The notes under the pieces are model-generated. The model did not search any database and was not told the origin of the DNA. It saw only the letters and a program-made list of their open reading frames with translations. The position numbers and the translations under genes were made by a program. A DNA stretch of 64,000 nt from assembly GCA_964524185.1 (NCBI GenBank), contig CAZGCI010000001.1, positions 1-64,000 on the forward strand. The letters are read 5' to 3'. Shown one piece after another: positions 31,571 to 41,066 of this stretch. The DNA comes from Thiohalocapsa sp964524185 (GTDB lineage: Bacteria > Pseudomonadota > Gammaproteobacteria > Chromatiales > Chromatiaceae). The first letter of the stretch is position 1; each line of letters begins with the position of its first letter.

Positions 31571-32299
31571 ATGTCCTTCATCTCCAACATCTACGCCTAC
31601 CTGTTTTACTTCGCGGCGTTTTTGTTGGTAGCCGGGCTGACGGCCAAGGTCTGGCAGTACGCACGGACGCCGGCACCGCTGAAGATCCCCACCACGCCTG
31701 CCCCCACGACCCGAACGGGCGTGGCCCTGAGGCTCACCCGTGAAGTGGTTTTTTTCGAAAGTCTGTTCCGTGGGAATAAGTGGATCTGGATCTTCGGCTG
31801 GATGTTCCATTTCGGCCTCTTCCTGGTGACGCTGCGCCATTTGCGCTACTTCATCGATCCCGTCTGGGCGCCAATCCAGTTCATCCAGCCCTTTGGTATC
31901 TACGGCGGCATCGCTATGGTGGTGGGGCTCGCGGGGCTTTGGGCGCGCCGGTTTCTTGTCGATCGCGTGCGTTACATCACGTCTTTGTCGGACCACCTCA
32001 TCTTGGCGCTGCTTGTGGGGATTGGTTTGTCGGGTCTCTCGATGAGATTCCTATCGCACACCGACGTGATCCGGGTGAAAGAATTCTTCCAGGGGCTTTA
32101 CGTCGGGGAGACCATGATCTTGCCCGCAGACCCACTCCTGCTCGTCCATCTGCTGCTGGTGGCAGTTTTGATGATCATCTTTCCGTACAGCAAGCTACTG
32201 CACATGCCGGGTTTGTTCTTCAGTCCATCGCGCAACCAGGTGGACAACCCGCGCGAGCGCCGGCACGTCGCTGCCTGGGCGCGTCGTTTAGAGCAATGA
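31571..32299 (+). CDS. dsrM: membrane cytochrome-b-like subunit DsrM
   Basis: A 242-aa integral membrane protein with about five hydrophobic segments (for example YLFYFAAFLLVAGLTAKVW at the start and LLLVHLLLVAVLMIIFPY near the end), like NarI/HdrE. Histidines in HFGLFLVTLRHLRYF and DHLILALL would bind two b-type hemes. It anchors DsrK and exchanges electrons with the quinone pool. Confidence 0.95.
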   Translation: MSFISNIYAYLFYFAAFLLVAGLTAKVWQYARTPAPLKIPTTPAPTTRTGVALRLTREVVFFESLFRGNKWIWIFGWMFHFGLFLVTLRHLRYFIDPVWAPIQFIQPFGIYGGIAMVVGLAGLWARRFLVDRVRYITSLSDHLILALLVGIGLSGLSMRFLSHTDVIRVKEFFQGLYVGETMILPADPLLLVHLLLVAVLMIIFPYSKLLHMPGLFFSPSRNQVDNPRERRHVAAWARRLEQ

Positions 32300-32467
32300 C
32301 GGAGCGCTGTCAAACCCCAATCAACGGGACAAGCCGTCGGCCGTGCCGGCGCGTCGCACGGAACTATTTGCGACTCCCCCGGGCCTTATCCGGGGCGTGA
32401 TCGGACGCACGGCGTCCTAACACACGAAACAAGGGCGCAAGACCCAGCTTCCGGAGAGAGTGAAACG

Positions 32468-34003
32468 ATGGCCAAGGCCGATTTCGAAGTTCCCGTCCTG
32501 AAACAATACCCGGAGATCCCAGAGATCGAGCCGGGCATCATGGCTCATTCCTCCCCGTTCAAGTCCAAGCCAGAGTTCCAGGCCCCCTTGGGCTTCCCCG
32601 GCGAGCTCGTGGAAGACTGGCAGCGCAAAGCCATCGACAAGATGGATGACCTACTCGGTCGCTACCGGTCGCTGCGCGTCTATCTGGATTCCTGCGTCAA
32701 GTGCGGCTCTTGCACCGACAAGTGTCATTACTATCTCGGCACGCATGACCCTAAGAATATGCCCGTCGGGCGGCAGGACCTGATGCGGAAGGTCTACCGA
32801 CGCTACTTCACCCTCGCTGGCAAGTACTTCCCAAAGCTCGTGGGCGCGGAGGACTTTACGGAAGAGGTTCTGCAGGACTGGTACAGCTATTTTCACCAGT
32901 GCTCCCAATGCCGACGGTGCTCGGTCTTTTGCCCGTACGGCATCGATACCGCCGAGATCTCCATGGCCGCGCGGGAAATCATGGATCATATCGGCGTTGG
33001 CCAGAAGTACTGTAACGAAATCATCGGCAAGGTCTTCAAAATTGGCAACAACCTGGGATTGCCAGGCCCTGCCCTCGCCGACACCCTCGAAGGTCTGGAG
33101 GAGGACGTTTACGACGACACGGGCGTCGAGGTGAAATACCCACTCGACCAGGCAGGCGCCGAAGTCCTACTCATCACGCCGTCTGCAGACTTCTTTGCCG
33201 AGCCGCACGTCGACGGGCTTATTGGCTATGGCAAGGTCTTCCACGAGGCAGGGGTCTCCTGGACGCTCAGCACGCATGCATCCGAGGCGGCCAATTTTGG
33301 CATGTTCATCGGTTCGTACGAAAACATGCGTCGCGTCGCGCTGCGCATTCGGGAGGCTGCCATCCAGCTCGGTGTCAAGCGCATCGTCTTCGGCGAGTGC
33401 GGACATGCCTGGCGCGTTGCTTACAGTTTCCTCAACACCCTGGCTGGCCCCTGGGATTTCCTAGATCAACGCTATCCGATTCCGCAGCACATCTGCGAAT
33501 TCACCTACGATTTGATCCAGCAAGGGAAGCTGAATCTGGACAAGAGCCAGAACGACGACATGGTGCTGACCTATCATGATTCGTGCAACGTTGCCCGTGC
33601 ATCACGGATGGGCGATCGGCCTGGAGGCCAGTTCGACATCCCGCGGGCCATCATCCGCGCTACCTGTAACCACTTCTATGACATGGATGAGGACACCATC
33701 CGCGATCGCACCTACTGCTGCGGGGGCGGTGGTGGCTTGCTGACAGACGACTTGATGGAGGTGCGGGTTAAGGGCGCGCAGCCTCGGGTCGAGGCACTGA
33801 ACAATGTCATCCAGGAGAAAGGTGTGACTCATATGGCAGCGATTTGCGCCATCTGTAAGAGCCAATTCACCAAGGTGTTGCCGTACTACGGCATGGACAT
33901 GGACCAGATCGTCAGCGTACACCAGCTTGTGTCTAACGCCTTGGTGCTGACTGGACAAACCACGGACGAAGACGAAGTGGAGGCCGCGGACGAGGTTGCA
34001 TGA
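32468..34003 (+). CDS. dsrK: HdrD-like iron-sulfur protein DsrK
   Basis: A 511-aa protein with two [4Fe-4S] sites (CVKCGSCTDKC near residue 76 and CSQCRRCSVFC near 144) and HdrB/D-type CCG domains (including TYCCGGGGG near 417 and FGECGHAW). It is thought to reduce or oxidise the DsrC trisulfide/disulfide at the membrane with DsrM. GGAGAGAG precedes the ATG. Confidence 0.96.
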   Translation: MAKADFEVPVLKQYPEIPEIEPGIMAHSSPFKSKPEFQAPLGFPGELVEDWQRKAIDKMDDLLGRYRSLRVYLDSCVKCGSCTDKCHYYLGTHDPKNMPVGRQDLMRKVYRRYFTLAGKYFPKLVGAEDFTEEVLQDWYSYFHQCSQCRRCSVFCPYGIDTAEISMAAREIMDHIGVGQKYCNEIIGKVFKIGNNLGLPGPALADTLEGLEEDVYDDTGVEVKYPLDQAGAEVLLITPSADFFAEPHVDGLIGYGKVFHEAGVSWTLSTHASEAANFGMFIGSYENMRRVALRIREAAIQLGVKRIVFGECGHAWRVAYSFLNTLAGPWDFLDQRYPIPQHICEFTYDLIQQGKLNLDKSQNDDMVLTYHDSCNVARASRMGDRPGGQFDIPRAIIRATCNHFYDMDEDTIRDRTYCCGGGGGLLTDDLMEVRVKGAQPRVEALNNVIQEKGVTHMAAICAICKSQFTKVLPYYGMDMDQIVSVHQLVSNALVLTGQTTDEDEVEAADEVA

Positions 34004-34149
34004 TCCCACGTCTGAATCCCAAGCCGGGGGCAGTCCCGTTCCGGCGGGAGCAGCGGACGCCACTTCCTGCTTTTTGCCGGCCGACGTTGCGTCGACCAGA
34101 CCTCATCGAAAAGCGAGCGCACTGGCTCGCAGCGTAAGGAGCGATACTC

Positions 34150-36111
34150 ATGGCAACTTCTAGCGACGAAATGACCAATCTTTCCTGGCGCCGGTTTGAA
34201 GACGGTGACAACGTCTGGGATAACTTTGCGGAGCAAATCTTTGTTCAGGACACCTCGCACAAGTGTCCCACCTATGTGCACAAGACGCCGCCGTGTCAGG
34301 GCAGCTGCCCCTCCGGCGAGGACATTCGTGGCTGGCTGCAGATCGTGCGTGGGCTTGAGCAGCCGCCGGAGGGCATGACGTGGCAGGAGTACGCCTTTCG
34401 TCGCTCCACCGACGCGAATCCCTTCCCCTCCATGATGGGGCGCGTGTGTCCCGCGCCTTGCCAAGACGGCTGCAACCGCAATGAGGTGGAAGACTACGTT
34501 GGCATCAACGCGGTCGAGCAGTTCATCGGTGACAACGCCATTGCCCAAGGTTTTTCCTTCCAGGCAGCCGCTCAGGACAGCGGCAAGAACGTCGCAATTA
34601 TTGGCGGGGGCCCGGCTGGTCTTGCCGCGGCCTATCAGCTTCGGCGTAGGGGCCATGCGGCGACCATCTTCGAGGCACTCAGCGACCTCGGCGGCATGTT
34701 CCGTTTTGGTATTCCCGGGTATCGCGTGCCGCGCGACGCCCTGGACTCGGAGATCAACCGAATCCTCGACATGGGCAAGATCGAGGTCAAGCTAAACGTA
34801 CGCGTCGGCGTCGATGTGACCGTTGAGCAGCTCGAGCAGGATTATGACGCCATCCTTTGGGCCATCGGTTGTCAGTCCGGCCGCGGCCTGCCCGTCCCGG
34901 GCTGGGAGAACACGCCCAACTGCGTCTCAGGTGTCGCATTCCTCAAGGCCTTTAACGAGGGTCGCATGAAGGTTACGGCGCAGAAGGTCGTCTGCGTCGG
35001 CGGCGGCGACACATCCATCGACGTCGTCTCTGTTGCTCGGCGACTCGGCCACATCACCAAGTCTGGCAGCCGTGAGTTGCCCGAGACCGTCATTCACGAC
35101 GGTTACGTTGCCCACGACACGGCCATGACGGCCGCTGCTGAGGGCGCGGAGGTGACGCTTACCTCTCTGTTTACGCGCGACAAGATGACCGCCGCTGAGC
35201 ACGAGGTCCATGATGCGCTGCACGAGGGTGTGACCGTCCTGGACGGCGTGATGCCGCTGGAGGTCATTAAGAGCGACGAAGGGCGAGCCATTGGGCTCAG
35301 AGTGGCCGACTGCGAGATGAAGAACGGCCGCCCGGCACCGGTCGAGGGTACCGAGCGTGTGCTCGACGCCGACCTCGTAGTGGCTGCCATTGGGCAGGGC
35401 GGTGACCTCACCGGCCTCGAGGAGCTCGACAACGGTCGCGGCCTCATGAACTCCGACAAGTTCTATCAAGTGCCCGACAAGCCGGGACACTTCGTGGCTG
35501 GCGACATCATCCGTCCGCACCTGCTAACCACCGCCATCGGCCAGGCGTCCATTGCGGTCGACTCGATCGACGAGTATCTCAAGCAGGAGGAGCACAAGAA
35601 GCGGCCGAAGGTGGACGTACACCACTTCAACCTGCTGGAGAAGATGGCCGAGGCCCACCTGGCACCTGAGCAGTTCAAGGTGGACGCGTCCGGGGACCTG
35701 CGCGGAACCTCCGACGCCAACTATGCGATCCACAACTATGAAGACCGCTCCAGCGCGGAGGTGATCCCGCACGACGAGCTTTACCTCGGACATTTCCCCT
35801 ATACGCCACGCGTCAAGCGCAAGGAAGAGGTACCCAGTGCCGAAGAGGTTCTTGGCCACTTCAAGGAGCGCATCATCGGCTACAGCGAAGAAGACGCGGT
35901 CACCGAGGCCAAACGCTGCATGAGCTGCGGTATGTGCTTCGAGTGTGACAACTGCGTCATCTTCTGCCCACAGGACGCTGTCTTCCGGGTCAATAAGGAC
36001 CAGAAGACCACTGGGCGCTATGTGGATACCGACTACGCCAAGTGCATTGGCTGCCACATCTGTGCCGATGTCTGCCCCACGGGCTACATCAAAATGGGCC
36101 TTGGGGAATAG
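34150..36111 (+). CDS. dsrL: NAD(P)H:acceptor oxidoreductase DsrL
   Basis: A 653-aa GltD-like iron-sulfur flavoprotein. Order of parts: N-terminal cluster-binding region with conserved cysteines (CQGSCPSGEDIRGWL), FAD site VAIIGGGPAGLAAA (about residue 149), NAD(P) site CVGGGDTSID (about 282), and a C-terminal ferredoxin with CMSCGMCFECDNCVIFCP (about 589) and CIGCHICADVCP (about 631). DsrL passes electrons from DsrAB to NAD(P)+ in sulfur oxidisers and is essential there. AAGGAG precedes the ATG. Confidence 0.96.
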   Translation: MATSSDEMTNLSWRRFEDGDNVWDNFAEQIFVQDTSHKCPTYVHKTPPCQGSCPSGEDIRGWLQIVRGLEQPPEGMTWQEYAFRRSTDANPFPSMMGRVCPAPCQDGCNRNEVEDYVGINAVEQFIGDNAIAQGFSFQAAAQDSGKNVAIIGGGPAGLAAAYQLRRRGHAATIFEALSDLGGMFRFGIPGYRVPRDALDSEINRILDMGKIEVKLNVRVGVDVTVEQLEQDYDAILWAIGCQSGRGLPVPGWENTPNCVSGVAFLKAFNEGRMKVTAQKVVCVGGGDTSIDVVSVARRLGHITKSGSRELPETVIHDGYVAHDTAMTAAAEGAEVTLTSLFTRDKMTAAEHEVHDALHEGVTVLDGVMPLEVIKSDEGRAIGLRVADCEMKNGRPAPVEGTERVLDADLVVAAIGQGGDLTGLEELDNGRGLMNSDKFYQVPDKPGHFVAGDIIRPHLLTTAIGQASIAVDSIDEYLKQEEHKKRPKVDVHHFNLLEKMAEAHLAPEQFKVDASGDLRGTSDANYAIHNYEDRSSAEVIPHDELYLGHFPYTPRVKRKEEVPSAEEVLGHFKERIIGYSEEDAVTEAKRCMSCGMCFECDNCVIFCPQDAVFRVNKDQKTTGRYVDTDYAKCIGCHICADVCPTGYIKMGLGE

Positions 36112-36127
36112 TCCAGCATCGAAAACG

Positions 36128-36165
36128 GCGCCGGCGCACCCGGCGGGATTGGGCTGCGCCGGCGC
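36128..36165 (+). other. 11-bp hairpin between dsrL and dsrJ
   Basis: GCGCCGGCGCA (36128-36138) pairs perfectly with TGCGCCGGCGC (36155-36165) around a 16-base loop. It fills most of the 66-base gap and ends 12 bases before the dsrJ start, so it could limit access to the dsrJ ribosome site or mark an mRNA processing point. Confidence 0.62.
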
Positions 36166-36177
36166 TTAGGTAAAGCG

Positions 36178-36714
36178 ATGACACATCATCAATACAACTC
36201 CAATTTGCGTGCGCTACCGATACGGCGAGTGCTGTTGGCTGTAGTCCTCCTGGCCCTTAGCGCTGGGGTGCAAGCCACGGGTGTTGGCGACTTTGTGGTT
36301 GATACATCCAAGGCGGCACAACTCGAAAACTGCGTTGAGCCGACGGAGTACATGCGCCGAAACCACATGGAGGTGATACGGCATCAGCGCGACAGCACGG
36401 TGTACGGCGGGATTCGGTCCACGAAACACAGCCTCGCCGGCTGTGTGACCTGCCACGTTGGCTATGATGCCGATCACAAGCCGGTGGCGATCAATGACGC
36501 TGGCCAGTTTTGTGCTGCTTGCCACAGCTATGCGGCGGTCACGCTAAACTGTTTTGATTGCCACGCGACCATTCCCGAGGGCGAGGCCTGGAATCAGGCG
36601 ACAGCGGCGGCCCACGCTGAGCTGCTTCAGGGTCTAGAGGCGCGGACTGCGGCCGCCAGCGCTGGCGACGGCCTACTTAGTCCTGCCGCTGCATCGGAGG
36701 TCAAATCACCATGA
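36178..36714 (+). CDS. dsrJ: periplasmic triheme cytochrome c DsrJ
   Basis: A 178-aa protein with an N-terminal hydrophobic signal/anchor (RVLLAVVLLALSAGVQA) and three CxxCH sites starting at residues 89, 112 and 125. The cysteine in ENCVEPTEYM is the candidate for the unusual His/Cys heme ligation known in DsrJ. It is part of the DsrMKJOP complex on the periplasmic side. It overlaps dsrO by 4 bases (ATGA). Confidence 0.95.
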   Translation: MTHHQYNSNLRALPIRRVLLAVVLLALSAGVQATGVGDFVVDTSKAAQLENCVEPTEYMRRNHMEVIRHQRDSTVYGGIRSTKHSLAGCVTCHVGYDADHKPVAINDAGQFCAACHSYAAVTLNCFDCHATIPEGEAWNQATAAAHAELLQGLEARTAAASAGDGLLSPAAASEVKSP

Positions 36715-37517
36715 GCCGAGAAGACGATCAAGCCGTCCGGCACGACCGGCGCAGATTTATTGGAACGGCCGCAAGCGCAGTCGCCGGCGGCGCCGGTGGT
36801 CTTGGTGCTGTTGCCATCGGCGCATTGACGGCGAGTGCTACCGGGGGCGCCGAAGCCGCCCCGCGCACTGAGCCTGTCAGCGCACGCCATCGTTGGGGCA
36901 TGTTCGTCGACACGGCCAAGTGCGCCAGCGGTTGCACCGCCTGCGTCGACGCCTGCGACCAAGAGAATGGCTTGGGGCTGCAGGCAAAGCCCCGCGGCGA
37001 GGATAAAGCCAAGTGGCAAAATCAGCGTGCAGTGTGGATTCGCAAGGTCAAGCTGCAGGATAAGGCCACCGGCCACGTCAGCAATCTGCCGCTGATGTGC
37101 CAGCACTGTGAAAACCCTCCCTGTGTGGACGTTTGTCCCACCGGTGCGTCATTTAAGCGCGCCGACGGCATCGTCATGGTTGACCGGCATACCTGCATCG
37201 GCTGCCGCTACTGCATCATGGCATGCCCATACAAGGCGCGATCATTCATCCACGAGCAGGTGGAACAAAAGCTGACCCGGGCGCCTCGCGGCATGGGCTG
37301 CGTCGAAAGCTGCAACCTGTGTGCGCACCGACTCGATGAGGGTGACACCTCCACTGCCTGCGCCGATGCCTGCGCGGAGGCGGGCCATCACGCCATCATC
37401 TTCGGGGATTTGAAAGACCCTACTAGCCCGGTGCGCCAGGCCATGGCGAGACAGCCAAGCCGCCAGATCCGCGAGGATCTCAAACTCAATACCGGCGTGC
37501 GCTACGCTGGCATCTAA
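36711..37517 (+). CDS. dsrO: periplasmic ferredoxin-like DsrO
   Basis: A 268-aa protein with a Tat signal (RRRFIGTAASAV, residues 13-24) and four [4Fe-4S] cysteine sets: CASGCTACVDAC, CQHCENPPCVDVC, CIGCRYCIMAC, and CNLCAHRL with CADAC. It links DsrJ to DsrP in the membrane complex. Start and stop of dsrJ and dsrO overlap, showing coupled translation. Confidence 0.96.
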   Translation: MSREDDQAVRHDRRRFIGTAASAVAGGAGGLGAVAIGALTASATGGAEAAPRTEPVSARHRWGMFVDTAKCASGCTACVDACDQENGLGLQAKPRGEDKAKWQNQRAVWIRKVKLQDKATGHVSNLPLMCQHCENPPCVDVCPTGASFKRADGIVMVDRHTCIGCRYCIMACPYKARSFIHEQVEQKLTRAPRGMGCVESCNLCAHRLDEGDTSTACADACAEAGHHAIIFGDLKDPTSPVRQAMARQPSRQIREDLKLNTGVRYAGI

Positions 37518-37604
37518 TCGCGCGTCTCAATACGTCCAAGGCTGCCGGATCGGCAGCTTAGCCACGGTGACGCGCCGTCGCGATTACATCATCGAGACCG
37601 ACAG

Positions 37605-38831
37605 ATGGGCAAAAGAATCGTCTACCGCGAATGGCTGATAGAACCGGAGCGTTATTGGGGTTTGCTCGCCCTGCTCGCGGCTGTCATCGGCATCGGCGGC
37701 GCCGCGGCGCTCTACATGGAGCATTCGGGCCACTGGGTTACGGGCATGACGAACTCCGTGGTTTGGGGGCTTCCGCACGTGTTTGCCGTGTTTCTGATCG
37801 TGGCTGCCTCTGGTGCCTTGAACGTCGCGTCCATTGGCACGGTGTTCAACAAGCCCGCCTACAAGCCGCTGGGTCGGTTGTCAGGTTTGCTCGCCGCGGG
37901 TCTGCTCGTCGGTGGCCTCCTGGTGTTAGTGCTGGACCTCGGCCGGCCGGACCGGCTGGTCGTGGCCATGACCACGTATAACTTCAGCTCCATTTTCGCC
38001 TGGAACATCTTCCTCTACACGGGCTTCCTCGTCATCACCATCGGCTATCTCTGGACGATGGCAGAGCGAAAAGGCAACCACTTGCAACGCCCGGTGGGTA
38101 TCTTTGCGTTTTTATGGCGCCTCGCGCTGACGACTGGTACGGGTTCAATCTTCGGGTTTTTGGTTGGACGCTCCGCTTACGACACGGCGGTGCTTGCGCC
38201 CATGTTTGTTGTCATGTCCTTCGCCTACGGCTTGGCCGTTTACCTACTCGTGCTGGTGACGAGCTTTGCATGGGACGGTCGCCCCATCGGAGCAAAGCTG
38301 TTACGGAGATTGAAGGACCTGTTAGGGCTCTTTGTCGCGGGCGTCCTGTACTTTACCTTGATCTACCACCTGACCAATCTCTACGGTGCGAAGAACACGG
38401 AGTTCGAGTCGTTCCTGTTGCTCACCGGCGGCATTTACACACTCCTCTTCTGGGGCGGCTGGGTCCTGGTGGGCGGTCTACTGCCGCTGGGTATCATTTA
38501 TCATCCGCGCCTGAGCCGAGACCGCAACTGGATCGCCCGCGCCTGCGCACTTGTGATTGTCGGCGGCTTGTCCGCGATGTACGTGATCATCATCGGCAGC
38601 CAGGCCTTCCCATTGGAGATGTTTCCGGGGAAGACGGTGCTCGCGTTCGGCGCACCGGGTGACGTGGGGGGGGCGGTGGCACCCTACACGCCGGCGTTGC
38701 CGGAACTGCTGCTCGGCATCGGCGGCGTGGGTGTGGCACTGCTCATCGTCTCAGTCGGCATCCGCGTGCTGCAGTTCCTGCCGGAATCTCTATCCGACAG
38801 GGATATGGACGGTTTGGCGGAACCGGTCTGA
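37605..38831 (+). CDS. dsrP: NrfD/PsrC-like membrane subunit DsrP
   Basis: A 408-aa polytopic membrane protein with about ten hydrophobic segments of the NrfD family (GLLALLAAVIGIGGAAALYM near residue 20; LDLGRPDRLVVAMTTYNFSSIFAWNIFLY). It exchanges electrons between DsrO and the quinone pool. The ATG at 37605 gives the expected start MGKRIVYREWLIEPERYW. Confidence 0.95.
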   Translation: MGKRIVYREWLIEPERYWGLLALLAAVIGIGGAAALYMEHSGHWVTGMTNSVVWGLPHVFAVFLIVAASGALNVASIGTVFNKPAYKPLGRLSGLLAAGLLVGGLLVLVLDLGRPDRLVVAMTTYNFSSIFAWNIFLYTGFLVITIGYLWTMAERKGNHLQRPVGIFAFLWRLALTTGTGSIFGFLVGRSAYDTAVLAPMFVVMSFAYGLAVYLLVLVTSFAWDGRPIGAKLLRRLKDLLGLFVAGVLYFTLIYHLTNLYGAKNTEFESFLLLTGGIYTLLFWGGWVLVGGLLPLGIIYHPRLSRDRNWIARACALVIVGGLSAMYVIIIGSQAFPLEMFPGKTVLAFGAPGDVGGAVAPYTPALPELLLGIGGVGVALLIVSVGIRVLQFLPESLSDRDMDGLAEPV

Positions 38832-38929
38832 CACCGGGCAGTGCGGGCCACGCGCGCGCCGCGCACGACCGGCTGTGCTCCGCCAACCCGCTCCGCACGT
38901 AGGGCGCGTCAGGCCGAAATCCCTTCAAT

Positions 38930-40309
38930 ATGGCGCACATCTATCTCGCTGCCGCCCGCAAGTCCTCCGGGAAGACGACGCTGAGTATTGGCTTGACGCG
39001 CGCACTGCAGCAGCGTGGCCGGCGCGTCCAGCCCTTCAAGAAAGGCCCGGATTACATTGACCCCCTCTGGCTCTCACGGGCCGCCGGTCGCTCCTGTCTG
39101 AATCTGGACTACCACACAACGCCGCCCGACGAGATACGTGCGTCCTTTGCGCGGGCCATGGCGGGCGCGGATGTGGGCTTTGTGGAGGGCAACGTCGGGC
39201 TCTTCGACAGCGTCGACTTGCTCGGTGCGTATAGCAACGCCGAGCTCGCCAAACTGATCCAGGCGCCGGTTCTGCTGGTGGTGGATGTGCAGGGTATGTC
39301 GCGCGGCATTGCGCCTCTGCTGCTCGGTTACTTGGCGTTCGATCCGACGCTGAATATCGCCGGCGTCATCTTCAATAAGGTGGGGAGCGCCCGGCATGAA
39401 GCGAATCTGCGCAGTGTTGTTGAGCACTACACCGACTTGCCGGTGTTGGGCGCGCTGCCACGTCTCACGGAGATCAGCATCGAGGAGCGCCACCTCGGGC
39501 TGATGCCGAGCAACGAGGCCGCGGCCGCTGAGTCGACGGTCGATCGCATTGCGGAGCTTGTGGCAGCACATGTGGACGTGGCAGCGGTGGAGCGCATCGC
39601 CGTCGCGGCGCCGACCCCTCTCGATCCGCCGCCGTCGCCCTTGCAGTGCGCGTCGCGCGACAAGACAGTGCGCATCGGCATCGCCCGAGACGAAGCCTTC
39701 GGCTTCTACTATCCGGACGATCTCGCAGCCCTGGAGTGTGGCGGTGCCGAACTGCTGTCATTTAGCCCGCTTGTGGATACGGCGCTGCCCGATGTGGACG
39801 CGCTCTTCCTCGGCGGCGGCTTCCCGGAAATGCGCATGCGCGAACTGGAGGCCAACGGGGCCATGCGCACTGCGGTGGCAGACTTCGTGAGTGCCGGCGG
39901 GCCGGTGTACGCAGAGTGCGGCGGACTCATGTACCTGATGGAGCGGCTGCACTGGCAGGATCGATCCTGCCGCATGTGCGGCGTACTCCGAGCCGACGTG
40001 GCCATGCATCAGCGACCGCAGGGCCGCGGGTACGTGCGCCTGGCAGAGACCGAAGCGTTCCCCTGGCCCCGCGGGGACAGACCCGCTCAGGCAACCGAGG
40101 TCCATGCCCATGAGTTTCACCATTCCGCGGTGATCGCCCCGCCCCCAGACTGGGTGTATGGCTATCGGGTGCTCCGCGGGCAGGGGGTCGACGGCCGCCA
40201 CGACGGCATCGTCTGGCGCAATTTGCTTGCTAATTATGCGCATCTGCGCGATGTGGGGGGGGGCGGCTGGACGAGCCGTTTCCTTGCGCATGTGCGGGCC
40301 CTTCAGTGA
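38930..40309 (+). CDS. dsrN: siroheme-amidating cobyrinate a,c-diamide synthase-like DsrN
   Basis: A 459-aa CobB/CbiA-family glutamine amidotransferase: N-terminal P-loop KSSGKTTLSIGL (residues 12-23) and a C-terminal glutaminase domain with the nucleophile in YAECGGLMYL. In dsr operons DsrN is held to amidate siroheme for DsrAB. The gene begins 98 bases after dsrP. Confidence 0.94.
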   Translation: MAHIYLAAARKSSGKTTLSIGLTRALQQRGRRVQPFKKGPDYIDPLWLSRAAGRSCLNLDYHTTPPDEIRASFARAMAGADVGFVEGNVGLFDSVDLLGAYSNAELAKLIQAPVLLVVDVQGMSRGIAPLLLGYLAFDPTLNIAGVIFNKVGSARHEANLRSVVEHYTDLPVLGALPRLTEISIEERHLGLMPSNEAAAAESTVDRIAELVAAHVDVAAVERIAVAAPTPLDPPPSPLQCASRDKTVRIGIARDEAFGFYYPDDLAALECGGAELLSFSPLVDTALPDVDALFLGGGFPEMRMRELEANGAMRTAVADFVSAGGPVYAECGGLMYLMERLHWQDRSCRMCGVLRADVAMHQRPQGRGYVRLAETEAFPWPRGDRPAQATEVHAHEFHHSAVIAPPPDWVYGYRVLRGQGVDGRHDGIVWRNLLANYAHLRDVGGGGWTSRFLAHVRALQ

Positions 40310-40429
40310 CGTCGGCTGGAGCGTGCCGGGGGTAGGGGCGACGGCGCCGCGGTGGGCGCGTTATGATCGTTGCACAATGAGGCCGGCGCGGCGTTCGTCG
40401 GTTACGCAGACAGCAGTGGGAAGGAAGGC

Positions 40430-40747
40430 ATGTTCAAGTTGACGCCGGCTGCGGCCGAACAAGTCCTCAAAGCCGCGAAGCAGGGCAATGCCGAGGGTAT
40501 GTCCCTGCGCCTCGCGGCCGAGCAAAAGCCCGATGGCGCCATTGAATACCGCATGGGCTTCGAAGACTCCATCCAGGAAGACGACATCCGTTTCCAGAGT
40601 GAGGGCGTCGATCTGGTCATGTCGCCCGAAGATATTCCCCTGCTGGATCAGGCCACCATGGACTACGCCGAGGTCGAGCCGGGCCGGATGCACTTCATCT
40701 TTCTCAATCCCAAGGACCGGCAGTACAAGGCCCCGTCCGACGCATGA
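40430..40747 (+). CDS. dsrR: IscA-like protein DsrR without cysteine ligands
   Basis: A 105-aa A-type carrier fold (MFKLTPAAAEQVLKAAKQ start). It contains no cysteine, so it cannot hold an Fe-S cluster as IscA does; this matches DsrR of A. vinosum, reported to act on DsrEFH expression. The start is the ATG at 40430, preceded by AAGGAAGG. Confidence 0.93.
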   Translation: MFKLTPAAAEQVLKAAKQGNAEGMSLRLAAEQKPDGAIEYRMGFEDSIQEDDIRFQSEGVDLVMSPEDIPLLDQATMDYAEVEPGRMHFIFLNPKDRQYKAPSDA

Positions 40748-41066
40748 GTCGCTGAGGTCTGGAGACGATCCTGTGGGGATGCGGCCCGCTGCGGCCATGG
40801 GCTCAGCGCTCAGATCGTTGGTGGTCCAACGCGCTGCGGAGCGGCGTCAATGTTCGCCGGCCGCACTCCCCGCGGCCTCGGCCGCTTGCGGGGCTGAAGC
40901 ACGGACGCTGTTGGTCCGAGTCACGATGGCGCCTGGCCTCAAGCCCTCATGCGGTCAACTCGCCGGAGGCCAGTCTGAGCATCGCAGTGCAGTGCCGATC
41001 GCGCGTCGGTCCGCGGCGACACATCCATCAGCCGCAGTCCCTTAGCCCCCAGCCCCAGCGCCTCAC
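40748..41066 (+). other. 319-base gap between dsrR and dsrS
   Basis: No gene is supported; the open frame across it has no coding character of its own. Just before dsrS runs a C-rich stretch with AGCCCCCAGCCCCAG (about 41042-41060), a loose relative of the heptad runs before aroC and dsrA. No Shine-Dalgarno sequence for dsrS is visible. Confidence 0.5.
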
